Below, one piece after another: positions 8,658 through 19,243 of a DNA stretch of 64,000 bases. How positions within the stretch are numbered: the stretch's first letter is position 1; the number at the start of each line of letters is the position of its first letter. Source of the DNA: Johnsonella sp. (lineage in GTDB: Bacteria > Bacillota > Clostridia > Lachnospirales > Lachnospiraceae); assembly GCA_030529445.1 (NCBI GenBank), contig JAUMWW010000012.1, forward strand, positions 1 to 64,000. Reading direction: 5' to 3'. Below the pieces are notes generated by a model. It ran no database searches. It was not told where the DNA came from and worked only from the letters and a program-made list of their open reading frames with translations. The translations under genes and the position numbers were made by a program.

Positions 8658-10550
8658 ATGGACGAAAGAGATAAGAGAGATCAAAGAAAGCCCGAGCAGG
8701 GGAAACCCGGCAACGGGCAGACGATAATCATGATTGTTGTAGCCTTATTGCTTACATTTACGATTTTTTCCGTCATAAATAACAGAATACGGCTGCGCAA
8801 TACAAAGGAGATTTCCTATACGGAATTTCTGCATATGGTAGATTCGGGCAAGGTGGACTCGGTTATCATAGGAGAAAGCGATATCAGGCTGAAGGTAAAG
8901 AATACGGATCAGGATTATATCAGCGGAGTAAATTATGTAACGGTGCGTTTCGAGCCCGATGATAAGCTGATCGAGAGGCTTTATAGCGCCGAGGTAAAGA
9001 CCACGGTGCGAAAGCAGGACAGCACGACGATGCTGATGTCCCTGCTTTCCTTTATTCTTCCCTTTGTAGGAATTGTGTTTTTCATGAATTTCATGATGCG
9101 GCGTATGGGAAACGGCGGCATCATGGGAGTCGGAAAGAGCAATGCGAAAATATATGTGCAGAAGCAGACCGGGGTCAGCTTCAAGGATGTGGCAGGAGAA
9201 GACGAGGCGAAAGAATCGCTGACCGAGATTGTGGACTTTTTGCATAATCCGGCAAAATTTACCCGGATAGGAGCACGGCTTCCCAAGGGAGCGCTTCTGG
9301 TGGGACCTCCGGGAACGGGAAAGACTCTGCTGGCAAAGGCGGTTGCCGGAGAAGCGAAGGTTCCTTTCTTTTCCCTGAGCGGTTCGGATTTTGTGGAGAT
9401 GTTTGTCGGCGTGGGAGCGTCCAGAGTGAGGGATCTCTTCAAGCAGGCGCAGGAAGCCGCGCCCTGTATTATCTTTATTGATGAGATCGATGCAATCGGA
9501 AAGAGCAGAGATTCCAGATACGGGGGCAATGACGAGAGGGAGCAGACGCTCAACCAGCTGCTTTCCGAAATGGACGGCTTCGATTCATCCAAGGGCCTGC
9601 TTGTTCTGGGAGCGACAAACCGTCCCGAGATACTGGATCCCGCTCTTTTAAGACCGGGGCGCTTTGACAGAAGGGTGATCGTGGAAAGACCGGATCTCAA
9701 AGGCAGAATCGCCATCCTGAAGGTGCATTCCAAGGATGTGAAGATGGACGAAACCGTGGATCTCGATGCGATAGGGCTTGCGACGAGCGGCGCGGTGGGT
9801 TCGGATCTTGCCAATATGATCAATGAAGCGGCGATTCTTGCGGTAAAGCATAAGCGCAATGCCGTAAGTCAGCAGGATCTCTTTGAAGCGGTGGAGGTCG
9901 TGCTTGTCGGCAAAGAAAAGAAGGACAGAGTCTTAAACCAGAAGGAGAGAAGGATCGTTTCTTATCACGAGGTGGGGCATGCGCTGATTTCCGCATTGCA
10001 GAAGAATTCCGAGCCGGTGCAGAAGATCACGATCGTTCCCCGCACGATGGGGGCGCTCGGCTATGTTATGTATGTGCCGGAGGAAGAAACCTATTTGAAG
10101 TCCAAGGAGGAGCTTGAAGATGCTTTGGTCGGGCTTTTCGGAGGAAGAGCCGCGGAGGAGGTGGTGTTCGGGTCGGTGACGACCGGAGCCTCCAGCGATA
10201 TCGAGAAAGCGACTTCCATTGCCAGAGCGATGGTAACCCAGTACGGCATGAGCGAGAAATTCGGACTGATGGGGCTTGCGACTACGGAAGACAGGTATCT
10301 GTCCGGCAGGACGGTTATGAACTGCGGCGACGATACCGCGACGGAAGTGGATAAGGAAGTAATGAAGATGCTCAAAAACGCATACCAGACAGCCAAGGAT
10401 ATGTTGAGCGAAAACCGGCAGCTCATGGATAAGCTTGCCGCATTCCTAATCGAGAAAGAGACAATTACGGGTAAGGAATTTATGGCAATATTCCGGCAGG
10501 AAAAAGGGCTTCCCGAACCCGTAGAACCCGTGAAGGCGATTTTGGTCTAG
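8658..10550 (+). CDS. ftsH: ATP-dependent zinc metalloprotease FtsH
   Basis: FtsH is a membrane-anchored hexameric AAA protease that degrades misfolded membrane and regulatory proteins. The 630 residues show two transmembrane helices (about 21-41 and 124-147) flanking an extracytoplasmic domain. They are followed by Walker A GPPGTGKT at 216-223, Walker B IIFIDE at 271-276, the second region of homology around 321-340, and the zinc-binding HEVGH at 437-441. The start is placed at 8658 because AAAGGAAGG precedes it and the longer frame (from 8583) adds a non-conserved segment that overlaps a possible -10 (TATAAT at 8619). The C-terminus is short but complete. Confidence 0.96.
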   Translation: MDERDKRDQRKPEQGKPGNGQTIIMIVVALLLTFTIFSVINNRIRLRNTKEISYTEFLHMVDSGKVDSVIIGESDIRLKVKNTDQDYISGVNYVTVRFEPDDKLIERLYSAEVKTTVRKQDSTTMLMSLLSFILPFVGIVFFMNFMMRRMGNGGIMGVGKSNAKIYVQKQTGVSFKDVAGEDEAKESLTEIVDFLHNPAKFTRIGARLPKGALLVGPPGTGKTLLAKAVAGEAKVPFFSLSGSDFVEMFVGVGASRVRDLFKQAQEAAPCIIFIDEIDAIGKSRDSRYGGNDEREQTLNQLLSEMDGFDSSKGLLVLGATNRPEILDPALLRPGRFDRRVIVERPDLKGRIAILKVHSKDVKMDETVDLDAIGLATSGAVGSDLANMINEAAILAVKHKRNAVSQQDLFEAVEVVLVGKEKKDRVLNQKERRIVSYHEVGHALISALQKNSEPVQKITIVPRTMGALGYVMYVPEEETYLKSKEELEDALVGLFGGRAAEEVVFGSVTTGASSDIEKATSIARAMVTQYGMSEKFGLMGLATTEDRYLSGRTVMNCGDDTATEVDKEVMKMLKNAYQTAKDMLSENRQLMDKLAAFLIEKETITGKEFMAIFRQEKGLPEPVEPVKAILV

Positions 10551-10560
10551 TCTTTGTATG

Positions 10561-10594
10561 AGCCTTTCCTGAAAGCAGGAGAGGCTTATCTTTT
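10561..10594 (+). terminator. Intrinsic terminator after ftsH
   Basis: An 11-base stem (AGCCTTTCCTG with CAGGAGAGGCT, loop AAAG) ends at 10586 and is followed by a short T-rich tract. Confidence 0.7.
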
Positions 10595-10623
10595 CAGTGG
10601 AAACATGGATATATGGGGGAGAA

Positions 10624-11505
10624 ATGTTAGATAAGAGGTCACGAAGAGATTTTGATCATATGATGCTTGCCGTCATGCTCTATTTCAGCTACAGGCTTTT
10701 GGAAAGCTATTATTATGATGTTTTTTATATGGTGGCAAATCTGAGCGGATGGAATATTAATGAATGGATCCTCAAGAAGGGATTTTTTCTGGATGCATGG
10801 TTCTGTATTTTTGCATTTCCGATTTATCTGGCTTGGTTTTTGCTTCGCTTTAAGAAAGAAAAAAGAGAGCTGCCTTTGCGGCTCAAAAACGATAAGGAGT
10901 TTGCGGCTCAGAATACCCGCGGCGGTCTTATCTTTCTCTGCATCATTTTGACCTTGGGGATAGGGGGAATTTCCTCGATATGGTTGGATTTTGCGGATAG
11001 CTATCTGCAAGGCTTCGACTTCTTTGCCATGAGCATGCAGAGCTTTGAGGATGCATGGTCGGGATGGGGAGAGGAACCCTATCTATGGGTATTTTTCTCC
11101 GTTGTGTTATTCGGACCCCTCGTGGAGGAGCTTTTATTCAGAGGCTTGATCTATAATTATATCAAGGAGCTCGATTCCATGCTTGCTGCGATCCTGATCT
11201 CCTCGGTGGCGTTCGGGATCTGGCACGGAGAACCGGTGCAGTCGGTATATACCGCATGGATGGGAATATGTCTGGCGATTGTATACTATAGAACGAATTC
11301 GATTTTCTATCCGATTCTGATTCATGTGCTCAATAATTTCTTATCGACTCTTCCTCCGGGGCTGAATACCGAGACGGTCTGGTTTTTGATCGACCTGTTT
11401 TCAAAGCTCATGATTATTCCTTCTCTGCTCATCTTATTCCGGATGCTTCACAGGGCAAGGATGATATACCGCTATGAGAGGGAGCTGAGGGAGGAAAATC
11501 CCTAG
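10624..11505 (+). CDS. CPBP family intramembrane metalloprotease
   Basis: The 293-residue polytopic membrane protein belongs to the CAAX protease / bacteriocin-processing (CPBP, Abi) family. The family's three motifs are visible: EELLFRG with Glu168, Glu169 and Arg173; the histidine in FGIWHG at 201; and HVLNN with His234 and Asn238. About six to eight hydrophobic segments are present. The start at 10624 is chosen because GGGGGAGA immediately precedes it; an upstream ATG at 10597 adds a short unconserved extension. Members process prenylated or bacteriocin-like peptides or act in signalling; which applies here is unknown, and no bacteriocin genes are adjacent. Confidence 0.87.
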   Translation: MLDKRSRRDFDHMMLAVMLYFSYRLLESYYYDVFYMVANLSGWNINEWILKKGFFLDAWFCIFAFPIYLAWFLLRFKKEKRELPLRLKNDKEFAAQNTRGGLIFLCIILTLGIGGISSIWLDFADSYLQGFDFFAMSMQSFEDAWSGWGEEPYLWVFFSVVLFGPLVEELLFRGLIYNYIKELDSMLAAILISSVAFGIWHGEPVQSVYTAWMGICLAIVYYRTNSIFYPILIHVLNNFLSTLPPGLNTETVWFLIDLFSKLMIIPSLLILFRMLHRARMIYRYERELREENP

Positions 11506-11570
11506 CTTCGCGGCATTCACAGTCTCAGAGATTGCACCGAAAAGGAGGCGCTTTTGCTTCCCGGGCGGCA

Positions 11571-11636
11571 ATAAAAAAGTCACGCACAAAGCCTTATCCT
11601 CAAACAGGGAGAAGTGAATTTGTGCGTGATTTTTAT
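11571..11636. terminator. Bidirectional terminator between convergent genes
   Basis: Arms TCACGCACAAA (11580-11590) and TTTGTGCGTGA (11619-11629) form a perfect 11-base stem. An A-run precedes it and a T-run follows it, so it can stop both the CPBP protease transcript and the grd operon transcript. The loop is long (28 bases). Confidence 0.7.
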
Positions 11637-11683
11637 CTGTTTTTCGGGGTATATGAGTATATATCGTCTTTTAAGCCTTATGT

Positions 11684-13183
11684 TTATTTGACCTTTTCTT
11701 TCTGCAATTCCTTAATCAAAGAAACGCAGGAGAAGATCATGATAAAAATAAAGGGGAATGCCGCCGCGATAGAAATGGTCTGCAGGGGCTTTAAGCCGCC
11801 GGCAATCAGCAGACCGATCGCAAGCACCGCCATTACAATGCCCCAAAGAATCTTTTTATTATTCGGAGGGTTGAGGCTGCCCTCGGAGGTAAGCATTGAA
11901 AGCACAAAGGTTCCGGAGTTTGCGGAGGTAATGAAAAAGGTGCAGAGCAGAACGAGTGCGACGAGGGAAAGGACGATTCCGAGCGCGTATTCGTTCATGA
12001 CGACGAAGAGTCCGGTTTCCGGAGTCGCCGCCACCGCTTTTAAGGTCTCCTCGGAAAGCTTGCCGTTTTGTCCGAGGCTGATGCCCATCGTTCCGAATAT
12101 GGCAAACCAGATAAAGGAGCCGAGGGAGGGAGCCAAAACAACACCGGTAATAAACTCCCGTATCGTTCTGCCCTTTGAGATTCTTGCGATAAAGATTCCG
12201 ACAAAGGGAGCCCATGCGATCCACCATGCCCAGTAGAAGATTCTCCATCCCTGTACCCATGAATTATCTCTGTATGCATGCAGTACCAGGCTATCCGGTA
12301 TGATTCCGCCGATATACTGACCGAGCGCGTTGACAAATCCGTTGATCATCTCGAGCTTCGGTCCCACGATAAAGGCAAGCAGCATAAGTCCGAATGCGAT
12401 ATAGAGATTGGCATCGGAAATCAGCTTAATTCCTTTTTCGATACCGGATACCGCCGACCAGATATAGATTACCGATATGATCACGATGATGATAATCTGT
12501 ATACCCAGCCCGGAGGGAATCTTAAAGAGGTAGCTCAATCCGCTGTTGATCTGCAAAACACCAAGTCCGAGAGAGGTAACCACTCCGGCTACGGTTGCAA
12601 ATACGGCGAGAACATCGATAAGATCCGATAAAAATTTCTTGGAGGATTTATTTTCAAGAAGCGGATCAAATATAGAACTGATCAGCCCGGGTTTATGCTT
12701 GCGGAACTGGAAATAGGCAAGAGCGAGACCGATGATCGCATAATTTGCCCAAGGATGTATTCCCCAATGCATGAAGGAGACCCTCATCGCAAATTCCGCC
12801 GCCTCGGGAGTATTTCCGCTCATTCCCATCGGATTGATATAATGGGATACGGGTTCGGCAACACCCCAGAAAACGAGTCCCACGCCCATGCCGGCTCCGA
12901 AGAGCATCGCAAACCATGATACCGTGCTGTATTCCGGTCTCGAATCATCCTCGCCGAGCCGGATGCTTCCGTATTTGCTCATCGCTATGATCAGGACAAA
13001 GATGACGAAGAAAAGCATGGCGATCATATAAAGCCAGCCGAATTTCACGGTTAAAAATGCCAGGATAAAATCAGACAATACCTTAAAGCTGTCTTTTAAC
13101 GCAATCGACCATAGCGCTATTATTCCGGTCAAGATCAAAGAAACGATAAAGACCGTATTCAGAGTGTTTTTTTTCTCTTTCAT
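11684..13183 (-). CDS. BCCT family transporter, probable glycine betaine uptake
   Basis: The 499-residue protein is a betaine/carnitine/choline transporter with about twelve membrane helices. The glycine-rich segment GAGMGVGLVFWGVAEP near residues 94-109 and the tryptophan-rich stretch WWIAWAPFVGIF near 315 are the family hallmarks of the substrate site. It is the third gene of the minus-strand grd operon, 28 bases after grdH. That strongly suggests its role is to import betaine for reduction rather than only for osmoprotection. The start has GGGGAGG upstream. The C-terminus is short, without the long osmosensing tail of BetP-type carriers, which fits a metabolic importer (inference). Confidence 0.92.
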   Translation of the reverse strand: MKEKKNTLNTVFIVSLILTGIIALWSIALKDSFKVLSDFILAFLTVKFGWLYMIAMLFFVIFVLIIAMSKYGSIRLGEDDSRPEYSTVSWFAMLFGAGMGVGLVFWGVAEPVSHYINPMGMSGNTPEAAEFAMRVSFMHWGIHPWANYAIIGLALAYFQFRKHKPGLISSIFDPLLENKSSKKFLSDLIDVLAVFATVAGVVTSLGLGVLQINSGLSYLFKIPSGLGIQIIIIVIISVIYIWSAVSGIEKGIKLISDANLYIAFGLMLLAFIVGPKLEMINGFVNALGQYIGGIIPDSLVLHAYRDNSWVQGWRIFYWAWWIAWAPFVGIFIARISKGRTIREFITGVVLAPSLGSFIWFAIFGTMGISLGQNGKLSEETLKAVAATPETGLFVVMNEYALGIVLSLVALVLLCTFFITSANSGTFVLSMLTSEGSLNPPNNKKILWGIVMAVLAIGLLIAGGLKPLQTISIAAAFPFIFIMIFSCVSLIKELQKEKVK

Positions 13184-13211
13184 CGCTTTCTACCTCCCCA
13201 AGTCTTGCTGC

Positions 13212-14516
13212 CTATACACGAAATACCGTTTGTTCGTCGATATCCGTGGCAAGCGCTTCCAAAGCCACTTTGGTTCTATGATAACGGAGTTTCCACTGGT
13301 CTTCTTTCGAGGTTCCGGGATCTCCCAGAGGATAGGGTATGGAAATCGTGGGAACGATTCTGTTTGAACCTACCGTCTTTGCTACAGGGATCAGGTTGCA
13401 CATCTGTACAATCGGGAATCCCGCTCTTTCTACCGCTTTTACCATCGTTGCACCGCAACGAGTACAGGTACCTCATGTCGATACCATGATAACGCCGTCT
13501 ACATTGTCCTCCTTTAAGAGCGGAACGATTTCGTTTGCCATTCTCTCCGCTTCCGCCTGTGTGGTACCCGTACCCACCGTCGAGTAGAAATAGGGATGAA
13601 GGCTGCCGTATACGCCTTCCTTGAGAAGTACCTGAAGAGCATCCACCGGTGTGATAACATTGGGGTCGGCATCTGCCGCGGCAGGGTCGAAGCCTGCATG
13701 TATGGTCTTATATTCGCCGGATTTCAAGGTATCGCTCTTGGAAATATCGTACTTGCCCCAGCGTGTCGCGGATGCGGACTGGATGCGGTCCGGATTGTCT
13801 ACGGGGACGATTCCGCCTGTGGTCATCAGCGCGATCTTCGCCTTCTTCAGGTCTTTGATTGCCGCAGCGATCGGAACCCGGTCGAGCTTTGGCATGGGAA
13901 GCTCCGTCTCGAAGGGTTCTCCCTTAAGCTTCTTTAAGAGCATGGAGATCATGCGCTCCGAAGCGGGGGTATTGTCCTCAAGCCAAACCTGCTTTCTGAT
14001 GCCTCTTCCGAAATATCCTTCTTCCGCAGCGGATTTAAGCTCTTCCTGATGGAGAATCTTATTGGCAAGCTTTGCCATTGCGCCGACATCGGATCTCATC
14101 TTCGATGCGATATTGCCGCCCTTTAAGATATACATATTCTGCTTGAACATCTCCACGCCCGGGTTTTCCTCATTCATCGAGGTGATAACGGGAACACCGA
14201 AGCGTTCCTGTACGGCTTTGCAGATGGTTCCGCAGGCTACGCCGTAGCGTCCTGCCTGAAATGCGGGTCCGGCGAGGAAGAGATCGAATTCCTTGTCCTC
14301 GAGCATGCCGAGTATCGTCTTAACCGCTTCTTCCGTATTGCTGCCCATATAGTTATCTCCGCAGATGATCGTATGCGTCAGCTCCGCGTCAAGAACCTTT
14401 GCAAACTCATTGGCGGGTCCGACTTTTCCCTCTCTGATCTCGGGTGCAAAGTCAGCCTTGTCTTCACCGCCGATCTGGCCGAAAAACTGGTTGATATATA
14501 GAATTGCTTTCTTCAT
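13212..14516 (-). CDS. grdH: Betaine reductase component B, selenoprotein beta subunit (in-frame UGA = Sec)
   Basis: This is the substrate-specific selenoprotein of a GrdB-family reductase. The reading frame runs from 14516 through a TGA at 13475-13473 and continues in the same frame to 13212, giving 434 residues with selenocysteine at 348. Flanking sequence MVST-Sec-GTCTRCG keeps the family's Sec-xx-Cys-xx-Cys pattern (Cys351, Cys354), and the C-terminal part (PYPLGDP, near the end) is also family-like. Total length and Sec position match the roughly 436-residue family with Sec near 350. An ordinary gene caller will split it into a 347-residue protein and a 77-residue fragment. The betaine assignment (GrdH, rather than glycine GrdB or sarcosine GrdF) rests on the adjacent BCCT carrier and on features of the partner subunit. 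AGGAGG precedes the start. Confidence 0.93.
13446..13460 (-). promoter_or_regulatory. Bacterial SECIS-like hairpin in grdH
   Basis: Twelve bases after the UGA, the mRNA can fold CGTTGC-GGT-GCAACG, a perfect 6-base stem with a GGU loop. Bacterial SECIS elements lie directly downstream of the Sec codon and carry G (often GGU) in the apical loop for SelB binding. Position and loop both fit. Confidence 0.7.
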
Positions 14517-14528
14517 CTCGCTACCTCC

Positions 14529-15854
14529 TTAAAATTCTTTCATCGTCTTCGGAGACCAGCCGCATACTCTGTCGCCGCAGAACATCGCATTGTTTTCCAT
14601 AATGATCGAGCCGTCTTCTCTGACGGAGGGTCCGAGTATCTCGTCGTGAGCCCAGCCTCCGGAGAGTCCGTCTCTTCCCAGTGAAGCGAGCTCGCCGAGT
14701 ACGGTTTCCATCGGAGGAAGCTCTATCATTTCCGATACGTTTCCGCAGGATACGATCGCATTGCATTTTTCGTCAAGAGTAACCAGAGGCTGAGACTTTC
14801 CGTCTCTTCCCGTACATTCATTGGTAACGCCGACGGTCTTAACTCCCGCATCCTCCAGGGCAACATAGCAGAGAACGAAGTCGGCGTCGGGATTTCCGTA
14901 GCCTTCTTCGGCAAGCACCGCGCCGTCCGCTCCGAGGCTCTTTGCGATCTGCGCAACGAAGAGTGCGGAGCGCTCCTTTTGCTCGAGTGCCACGTTGAGG
15001 TTGGACATAATCACGCCGAGGAAGTTAATCGTCTTTCCGTGCTCTCTGTACAGCGCCTTGATATTGGGGCAGTTTTGGAAATCATAGGTAGACCACTTGG
15101 AAGATACCGGCATGAAGCTGCCCGAAACGAGCGCGCCGTCGAGCACCTCGTTCGGATGCATAAAGGTGGGAACCATATGGTTCATATCCCATCCGTACAC
15201 CAAGTCGTTATATCCCATTTCTTCCATCTGAGACTGGGGCTGCATCACATATACGACGGAGGGAAGCTTTCTTGTCTCTTCGTCTGCGGAAAGCACGGAG
15301 CCGAGTTCGAATACCTCCGTATCCTCCGGTGTCAGCTCTCTTACGCAGGAAGCGATAAACTCGGCAAGTCTATGTCCGGCACGCCTGAGCGCATCGTTTT
15401 TCTTCTGCTGTTCGCGCTGCTCGAATACCTCGTTGGTATCCGCAACCAGAACGATATTCTTCATCTCGCCGAAGAGGGTATACTTCTGTCCTTCTCCGCT
15501 CATATCGATCAGTCCGTCCTGAAATCCTCCCCAGTGCTTTCCGACAACGAGAACGGAGCAGTTTTTCAGCGCATAAGTGCTTCCGCTGCCCGCCGGCTTG
15601 AGCTCTCCGGTATAGCCCGGAAAAGCGCTTCTCTTATCGGGTCTTACTCTGGGCTCGATGGCTTCTTTTACGGGGCAGAGACGAACCTTATCGCCCGGTT
15701 TTACAATATAGAGCTCCGCCTCCGTGATTCGCTCATCCTCCTTGATGAATGCCAGCGCCTCCTCTTTATTGATGGAGAGTACGCCCTGCACATAGGAAAG
15801 CTGATCACCGAATACAATTTCTTTTACATAGAAATTTCCGATTTCTAATCTCAT
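14529..15854 (-). CDS. grdI: Betaine reductase component B, alpha subunit (GrdE/GrdG/GrdI family)
   Basis: The 441-residue partner of the selenoprotein subunit is recognisable by HPNEVLDGALVSG (233-245), TNECTGRDGKSQPLV near 344-358 and the closing GDRVCGWSPKTMKEF. In glycine-reductase GrdE the proprotein is cut at a cysteine just after the SGN motif (around residue 242) to create a pyruvoyl group. Here the corresponding stretch reads SGSFMPVSSKW and has no cysteine. An uncleaved 48 kDa subunit is what I recall for betaine-specific component B, so this favours GrdI over GrdE. It is the first gene of the operon, 12 bases before grdH. Start 15854 follows AAGGAGG; the longer frame to 15902 lacks a ribosome site. 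Confidence 0.88.
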   Translation of the reverse strand: MRLEIGNFYVKEIVFGDQLSYVQGVLSINKEEALAFIKEDERITEAELYIVKPGDKVRLCPVKEAIEPRVRPDKRSAFPGYTGELKPAGSGSTYALKNCSVLVVGKHWGGFQDGLIDMSGEGQKYTLFGEMKNIVLVADTNEVFEQREQQKKNDALRRAGHRLAEFIASCVRELTPEDTEVFELGSVLSADEETRKLPSVVYVMQPQSQMEEMGYNDLVYGWDMNHMVPTFMHPNEVLDGALVSGSFMPVSSKWSTYDFQNCPNIKALYREHGKTINFLGVIMSNLNVALEQKERSALFVAQIAKSLGADGAVLAEEGYGNPDADFVLCYVALEDAGVKTVGVTNECTGRDGKSQPLVTLDEKCNAIVSCGNVSEMIELPPMETVLGELASLGRDGLSGGWAHDEILGPSVREDGSIIMENNAMFCGDRVCGWSPKTMKEF

Positions 15855-15967
15855 ATTGATCCTCCTTATCAATATCTGTGCGGTCCATAGTTTCAAAAAC
15901 ATTTATAATCAGAAGCATTTTTAAACAAAAGAATGACCCTGTTATTTTTCTACAATGAATAATTTAA

Positions 15968-15981
15968 ATAAGCATGCTTAT
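15968..15981. promoter_or_regulatory. Candidate TetR operator (14-base perfect palindrome)
   Basis: ATAAGCATGCTTAT is a perfect palindrome about 20 bases downstream of the grd -10 box and upstream of the divergent TetR gene. This is the usual site for a local repressor. The 309-base gap 15855-16163 otherwise holds the two promoters and AT-rich DNA. Confidence 0.5.
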
Positions 15982-15999
15982 ATGTAATATTACACTATG

Positions 16000-16028
16000 A
16001 ATATAGCAATAAGAAAACCTATTGTCAA
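16000..16028 (-). promoter_or_regulatory. Sigma-A promoter of the grdI-grdH-BCCT operon
   Basis: On the minus strand TTGACA (16028-16023) and TATATT (16005-16000) are spaced by 17 bases. This predicts an untranslated leader of roughly 140 bases before grdI. Confidence 0.8.
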
Positions 16029-16055
16029 CAAGTTTTTAACAATTAAAGAAAATAT

Positions 16056-16085
16056 TTAACATTTAAAGATACAAAATACTATATA
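16056..16085 (+). promoter_or_regulatory. Possible promoter of the TetR gene
   Basis: TTAACA at 16056-16061 and TATATA at 16080-16085 are separated by 18 bases, about 75 bases before the start codon. The DNA here is AT-rich, so chance matches are likely. Confidence 0.35.
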
Positions 16086-16163
16086 AAGGATGACATGGAT
16101 GACAGATTATGTTACAATGTGTTGAGTTTTGAACAAGAATAAAAAGAGGAAGTAAAAGAGAAG

Positions 16164-16928
16164 ATGGAGTTTAAGGAAAAATATATCGGAGCAGAGGAGC
16201 AGGATGCGGCAGATCAGATCGGGAAAGCCGACGGCAAAAAGCCGGAAGCCTCGGAATGGAAGAGCACGAAAAAGGGAAGAAAGCATGCCTTCAGCGAAGA
16301 GGATAAGAGAGAAAATACGATTCGATTCATTGAGGCGGCAAAGGCTCTGATCGATGAAGAAGGCTTCAATCGCGCTTCCCTCAGGAAGATTGCCTTCAGG
16401 GCGGGGTTTCATAATTCAACCACCTATCTTTATTTTGATGACATCGATGAGCTTTTAATGCTTGCTTCGCTGAAATATTTCAAGAGATACAGCATGCTTT
16501 TGGGCACGAGGAGCAATAAGTCCTATACACCGCAGGAGGATTTCTTATTTATCTGGGATGTATTCTTCCAGTGCTTTTTAGAAAAACCCTGTATTTTCAA
16601 TAATTTCTTTTTCGGAAGAAGAAGTGATGATCTGAGCAGAATCATAGATCGCTATTATCAGCTTTATCCGGAAGAACTGAGCGAATTTACCGAGGTGATC
16701 AAGGAGATGTATTTCGGAAAGAATATTAAAGAAAGAAGCCTCAGGATACTAAAACCTCTGATTGCCTGCGACTGCAAGGTCAATGCGCAGAACATCGATT
16801 TAATTAATGAATTGATTTTAAGCTATTGCAAGTATAAGCTGGAGCAGGGGTGCAGTATTCGAGAGTGCGATCTGCAAAGGGTCAAGGAGGAGACGATGTC
16901 CGCGATCCGCTATCTGACAGGAATATAG
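16164..16928 (+). CDS. TetR family transcriptional regulator
   Basis: The 254-residue protein has a TetR-type helix-turn-helix around residues 50-95: an IRFIEAAKALIDEEGF helix, then ASLRKIAFRAGF and a tyrosine-rich STTYLYFDDIDEL, which is the classic layout. It is preceded by an unusually long charged N-terminal extension of about 45 residues rich in Lys and Glu. The rest is a helical ligand-binding domain without assignable ligand. It is divergent from the grd operon with a palindrome between them, so it probably controls betaine import and reduction (inference). A GAGGAAG site lies upstream of the start. Confidence 0.87.
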   Translation: MEFKEKYIGAEEQDAADQIGKADGKKPEASEWKSTKKGRKHAFSEEDKRENTIRFIEAAKALIDEEGFNRASLRKIAFRAGFHNSTTYLYFDDIDELLMLASLKYFKRYSMLLGTRSNKSYTPQEDFLFIWDVFFQCFLEKPCIFNNFFFGRRSDDLSRIIDRYYQLYPEELSEFTEVIKEMYFGKNIKERSLRILKPLIACDCKVNAQNIDLINELILSYCKYKLEQGCSIRECDLQRVKEETMSAIRYLTGI

Positions 16929-16953
16929 CCGGAAAAATGATTTTTTGCAATTA

Positions 16954-16980
16954 TTAGCACTCAACTATTGACAGTGCTAA
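16954..16980 (+). promoter_or_regulatory. CIRCE operator (HrcA site) of groESL
   Basis: TTAGCACTC, nine bases, then CAGTGCTAA matches the CIRCE consensus (TTAGCACTC-N9-GAGTGCTAA) with a single change, G to C at the first base of the right arm. That base belongs to the overlapping -35 box TTGACA. Confidence 0.93.
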
Positions 16981-16996
16981 TAATTAATGTTATAAC
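16968..16996 (+). promoter_or_regulatory. Sigma-A promoter of groESL
   Basis: TTGACA at 16968-16973 and TATAAC at 16991-16996 are separated by 17 bases and overlap the right arm of CIRCE. HrcA binding would therefore block RNA polymerase directly. Confidence 0.9.
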
Positions 16997-17045
16997 TTAT
17001 TTTAGATTTCAATAAAAGAGATATTCAAGGAGGTCATATATAACT

Positions 17046-17333
17046 ATGAAATTAGTACCCTTATTTGATCGAGTAGTATTAAAGCAACTGATTGCGGAAG
17101 AAACGACGAAATCGGGTATCGTTTTGCCGGGACAGGCAAAGGAAAAACCCTCGCAGGCTGAGGTGATTTCCGTAGGTCCGGGCGGAGTGATCGAGGGAAA
17201 GGAAATCAAAATGCAGGTAAAACCGGGACAAAAGGTGATTTATTCGAAGTATTCCGGTACGGAAGTGGAAATCGAGAAGGAAACATTTATTATCGTAAAG
17301 CAGAGCGATATACTCGCAGTGATTGAATCATAA
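17046..17333 (+). CDS. groES: Co-chaperonin GroES
   Basis: The 95-residue co-chaperonin caps the GroEL folding chamber as a heptamer. Hallmarks are the N-terminal LVPLFDRVVLKQ strand, the mobile loop TTKSGIVLPGQAKEKPSQAEV (about residues 20-40) that binds GroEL, and the GVIEGKEIKMQVKPGQKVIYSK beta-barrel region. Length matches the family. It is the first gene of the heat-shock operon under CIRCE/HrcA control, with an AGGAGG site before the start and groEL 33 bases downstream. Confidence 0.98.
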   Translation: MKLVPLFDRVVLKQLIAEETTKSGIVLPGQAKEKPSQAEVISVGPGGVIEGKEIKMQVKPGQKVIYSKYSGTEVEIEKETFIIVKQSDILAVIES

Positions 17334-17339
17334 AAATAA

Positions 17340-18989
<1,650 letters not shown>

Positions 18990-19007
18990 TAGAAAAGAAG
19001 CGGCAAG

Positions 19008-19044
19008 AGCGTTATAATCGAAATCGGTTATAACGCTTTTTTTG
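19008..19044 (+). terminator. Intrinsic terminator of groESL
   Basis: The arms AGCGTTATAA and TTATAACGCT pair across a short internal region and are followed by seven T residues. Confidence 0.92.
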
Positions 19045-19127
19045 TCAAAAACATATTTTCAGTGAAACTGAACAGAAGCCCGGGCATTTTAGATTTGTAA
19101 TTTATGGAATCCTTTTGATCTTACTCC

Positions 19128-19156
19128 TTGAAATAAATTAAAAAATACAATACAAT
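19128..19156 (+). promoter_or_regulatory. Sigma-A promoter of the L,D-transpeptidase gene
   Basis: TTGAAA at 19128-19133 and TACAAT at 19151-19156 are spaced by 17 bases, some 90 bases before the start codon. Confidence 0.65.
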
Positions 19157-19243
19157 ATCAGAAACCAAATCTTGCTTTTGGCGGAACACAAAGAGGAAGC
19201 CGCCAAGACGCGGACAGAGAGTAAGGATTCTCAAGGAGGAAAT

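Noticed and set aside
13212..13445. Separate 77-codon gene downstream of a 347-codon gene
   Set aside because: It is the C-terminal part of grdH after the selenocysteine codon; there is no independent start signal.
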